Origin: Anarhynchus alexandrinus
Taxonomy: Eukaryota; Chordata; Aves; Charadriiformes; Charadriidae
Reading direction: 5' to 3'
NCBI GenBank assembly: GCA_008711295.1
Contig: VUYV01000008.1
Coordinates: forward strand, 3,067,144-3,131,143
DNA length: 64,000 bases
Shown one piece after another: positions 60,107 to 64,000 of this stretch. The notes under the pieces were generated by a model. That model saw only the letters and a list, made by a program, of their open reading frames with translations. It had not been told where the DNA came from and made no database searches. Each line of letters starts with the position of its first letter. The stretch's first letter is position 1. Made by a program: the position numbers and the translations under genes.

Positions 60107-63100
60107 ATGTCAGGAACAGTGTTCCTTCTACATCCCTTGTGTGGCAATAAAATGGACCTTGCTTCCAACATTTGATCACTACCTGAAAGCTCACAGCATA
60201 CAAGTCCATCAAAAAGTGAAGAAATGCATGCAGTGACTCCTATGAGATCATCTACTACCAGTGAAGGGCAATTAATGGATTGCAAGTCATGACTGGCATT
60301 CCTGGGAGCTACAAAATCAGATGGGTGGGAATCAAAGTGGTAAGAGATCTCTCCTGCTCCAGAACACATGAAATACTGAATTTCACCATTGCTGCCCTCC
60401 CTACTTAACATTGAGAGTCCCAGTTCCCACCTCTATTCACTGGTTTACTATACTTTGACAAATGGATGCTCTCATTTGCTAACTGTAATTCCAAATGATG
60501 AATGAAAAGATTGATGAGGAAAATTTTTGTCAGGTAATCAGTCATTTTTACTATGCATCCTTGAATGTTCATAGACCTTTCCAGACTATTATACACTTCA
60601 AAGTATCGAAGAAGCTTATGATTACTTCCTCAGGACCTGGTGAGAAGCATGAGATTCTTCTTTAATTCATTCAAATTGAGTTAACTCATTTCTGTTACAT
60701 TTACTACATTGTTCGTCCCAAAAGCAAGAATACAGTTTTACTTTTCTAATGGATGCTTGCAAATGGAAATTATCACTGCTGTGGAATTGTCTAAAGGCCT
60801 GTCTAGGTCAGTGATTTATAACAGTCTAGACTCAATTGCATCAATGCAAAGTGCACTGTGCCCACAGAATTTAACTCCCAGTGTTCATATAAAAAATGGA
60901 GAGTTGAATCAGGCATAATTAAACTGAAGGGCAAACTACATCAGAATAGCATCTGCTTGCACACTTGTCTCTGCACTTCCAAGTCTGCAAAACAACTTCT
61001 CAAGCCACTTACCTTAACCAGCCATTCAGCCAACCTGTGAGGTCTGTGTCAGGATGGCAATTTAGATGAAATGCTAGAAATTGAGCCTCTGTGAGTTCAC
61101 AAATTATGCAGTGAGTATCTTGCTAGCACACTTGCATTCTGTATTGAAGAACTCTGGGCCACTTTTGCCCTGCACCTGTTCTTAGACTTTGATCCTCTTA
61201 CTCTCTCAAAAGAAGTGGAAGTGCAGGATATGCTTGTATACATTTCTGGTACGCATTTCTGAAATTATTGCTATGATGATAGTCACAACCTGAATGCTGT
61301 GAAATGCTGAATAAACATTCTTTGAAGAATTTCACAGAGGCTTAAACTGTATTAAAGACAAAAGCACATCTCAGCAGTCAAGCTACCTGTCCACATCAAG
61401 AAAGGTGGAGAAGATCTAAGCAGCAAAGCTGTGCTGGAAACAGTTCAGTCCAGTTCAATCAAGCCAGCCATTGAAATTGCAGACTTACTTGTTACAACCT
61501 GCTTCCAGCATGCCTTGCTCGCCACTCTCCTGGGAACTGCATTGCCTATCCATTCAGCAAGTCATCCCTCCTCCTCTACCTGCGCAGGCAGAGAGCTAGA
61601 ATTTCCTGCCTACATTCCCACATAGGGAGGAGGGGCAATTTCTAATGGCATCCTACTACTCATCCCATCTTTCCCCTAAATGTCACTTGACTGGCATGCC
61701 ATGCTTGGTATTAGATGCCAGCACAGGCTCAGATTTTATACCAGAAGAGAGTCTGTGGATTTGAAGTTACAGAGACTGGTGATACCCAAAAGTTTCACAT
61801 GTGTTTGCCAAAGAACCAAGAGTATTTCGCTGCACAAGAGCATGACAAAAATCCTGACTAAGTCCCCATACTGGCACTATCAGCCAGCTTTCTATGCATG
61901 AGAGCAGCGAGACAGGACTGCAAAGAAGAACGCCAGGCACTGGTATATTCACTTTTCTTCAAGAGCCATGCTAACAGGAACACTTGGCATTTATCTTTTT
62001 CTTGGTTCTTGATGTCGCCATCTCAGGCAACGTGAATCCAGCCCACACGCTCCCTCTGCCAATTCCAAAGACTGACTGCAGTCTCTCCATTCCTCCTCTC
62101 TGCCCAGCACCCTTTACCATCCTCCCCATGAGCCCCCTTTTTTCCCTGCACATATAAAGTGGCAACCCCATCACAGGCCCTCGCATAACAGCGCTTGTCT
62201 TGTCTCCAAGCATGAAGTCCTAGCCCTTTCTTGCATCCTTTTCATCATTCTCAGTTACCAAAGCTAGACACAAAAAAGACACCAAAGAGTGATTACTGAA
62301 CACCAGTTCCTATGAATCTGTACCAAAATATGTAGTGTTGTGAAAGTAGAGAAAATTAATACAGAAAATCAGAGCAGGCTGTTATGTTTAAGTTCAACAT
62401 TGAAATTGCGTAACAGCATTGTTGTACTAAAATCTTCATAAGCGTTTTTAAATATCATCATTAACCCTTCTTCTGTCAAACTCCTCTTAGAAAGCCTTTT
62501 TTCTATCAGTTCTCACTTGCATTTTTGATAGCATAATCTATATACGCTTTTAAAAATACCATATGTCACAGAATTGTAATATATAAAGCACAGACAGCAC
62601 ATTAAAAAGCAGAATTTAAAAGACACAATCACACCCTGAATGCCACTAATTTGATGCAAAACCATATTAATAGTGCAAACAACTTTGAGCATATCTTCTG
62701 GGTATATAAATTAATTTTTAGTGACAGAAAATGGTCTGATAATGCTTGCAAGATTAGGAAGTTTCATCCATGAACATATAAGGACTTGAAAAGAAAGCTG
62801 AAAAAAGACTCAGTATCTCCATGGTATCCAGGAACTGGTTCTGGATATAACTTCCCAAAATTGTAGGAGGAAAAAAGCCTAACTTTGCTACCATGGAAAC
62901 AGAACAGTGGAATATAACTGATTGTTACTTGTCTGCCTTTACAAGACTTATCCCTAAAATATTAAGGTCCTCAATAACATGGGTAATTTCGTTTCCACTC
63001 AAGAAGTAAATCCGCTAGAAAAGGAATGAGGAGAAGCTATCGAGCGAGCTCACCAAGCAGGGAGAGCAGCTCAGGAATGACAGGTATTTCTAGGAAAAGT

Positions 63101-63699
63101 GGAGGATGAGAGAGGAGAAAGAGAATAAAAGAAAGATCAAGAAGGAAGATACCATGATGCTAGAAGAAATAGGGGAGGACGGGTTTGGTTTGACTAGCGA
63201 GATAGCAAACAAGGCCTTCACAATGAAGGGCTGGATCTTGCCCGTGCTAAAGAGAACCTTATGAAAGGGCAGCAAATACTGGATGGGCATTACCTTGCCC
63301 TCACTCTCAGAGCCCACATGCAGTCTCAAGAAAAGTGCAGCTTGCAGAAACCATGCATGTCTTCTCATAGTTTCTTAAGTTACTTTTCCTTTGTTCTTCA
63401 TGGCAAATCACACCCTCTTTGGATGCGACCAACATTGCACTTTCCTCACTGCTGGGCTGTGCAACAAAAGCCATGCTCTTTTGCTTCACTGGAAGCGTTC
63501 CTGTTGCCTGCCAGACAAATGTCCTGATTGTAAAACACATGACGTTCCCCTCACTAAACATTTCCTCTCCCTGCCTGCCATGCCTGGTACACAGATAACA
63601 GTCCCTGGGAGCCAGGTTCAGTTTATCCTTTCAAATCCATCTGCACCCAGAGATCTCCTCACAGTCCAACACCGTGCACCTTTACACTCTTTGCTGGTA

Positions 63700-64000
63700 G
63701 TGGGTGAGCATGGCAACCCGGCCAGTGAGGTCCTCGTGGCTGTCATTTTGATGAGAGGCGTCACAGGCGGCTGCTCTTCTGCGGCCTCGCCTCAGCTGTT
63801 GTCCCCAGCACTCCTGTCTGACATCCCGCTTCAGCCAGCTGAAAGCACGGCGTCCTGCCATCAAACGGCAACTCACACGGGTTTATTTTTCCCTCATGAC
63901 CGAAACGTCTACCGAGAGATGTCATTAGCTGTGGTACGGGTCACCTCTGAGGACAGGAGGGGTGCTGACCGCTCCGGGGCAAGCTGTCATGGCGGTCGGC
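63700..64000. promoter_or_regulatory. CpG-rich edge, possible start of a CpG-island promoter
   Basis: By eye there are about 19 CpG dinucleotides in the last 300 bases, compared with very few per 300 bases over the preceding kilobases, and GC content rises to the window end. This is the pattern at the shore of a CpG-island promoter. In vertebrates TSPAN3 commonly follows PEAK1 downstream in the same orientation, so its promoter is a reasonable candidate. No TSPAN3 coding sequence is visible. An ATGGCGGTCGGC at 63989-64000 is too short to judge. Confidence 0.45.

Larger units (their letters stand above)
45991..63650. other. intergenic region, no gene supported
   Basis: About 17.7 kb of mostly AT-rich sequence without an open frame that I recognise or a convincing chain of splice sites. 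It contains the homopolymers and pyrimidine tract listed separately. I saw no clear CR1 copy here. The longest open frames (151 codons at 58642-59097 and 149 codons at 59962-60411, both minus strand) have unremarkable composition and no known motifs. Confidence 0.6.

Noticed and set aside
59962..60411. 149-codon minus-strand open frame
   Set aside because: It includes translated simple repeats (poly-C/poly-G) and no known motif; likely chance.

Overview
The window reads as vertebrate nuclear DNA, most likely from a bird. The base composition is AT-rich, the genes have long introns, and three truncated CR1-type LINE 3' ends carry the terminal ATTCTRTG octamer repeat typical of avian and reptilian CR1. 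There is no sign of bacterial organisation (no operons or dense ORFs).

One protein-coding gene is convincingly present: PEAK1 (pseudopodium-enriched atypical kinase 1, also SgK269), on the + strand. Four coding exons join in frame with GT/AG sites: 4820-7983 (inside an exon starting at 4708), 18149-18345, 27768-28516 and 38064-39221. They encode about 1755 residues, close to the roughly 1.75 kilo-residue mammalian protein. The N-terminal scaffold holds the tyrosine motifs YDNL and YEEI. Exon 3 adds a Crk-type PPPLPKK motif, an NPTY motif and the start of the pseudokinase fold. The last exon gives the rest of the pseudokinase, with HRD changed to HCD, DFG changed to NFS, and the C-terminal helices of the split dimerisation domain. 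In this family the protein is a cytoplasmic, actin- and focal-adhesion-associated scaffold that links Src, Grb2, Shc1 and Crk signalling.

Layout: 1-4707 is intronic (the first exon lies outside the window); 4708-39221 holds the coding exons and three introns of about 9.4-10.2 kb; 39222 to about 45475 is a predicted 6.25-kb 3' UTR ending at an AATAAA; about 45476 to 63650 is intergenic with no gene I can support; 63700-64000 becomes abruptly CpG-rich, as at the edge of a CpG-island promoter. In vertebrates TSPAN3 commonly lies downstream of PEAK1 in the same direction, so this edge may be its promoter region. That is inference; no TSPAN3 coding sequence is visible.

I did not find a convincing new biological system. 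The best non-routine observations are regulatory: upstream ORFs ahead of the PEAK1 start, a cluster of Pumilio elements and miR-200-type seed matches in the 3' UTR, a near-perfect palindrome of two facing CACCTG E-boxes in an intron, AU-rich hairpins in the 3' UTR, and the CpG-rich right edge.
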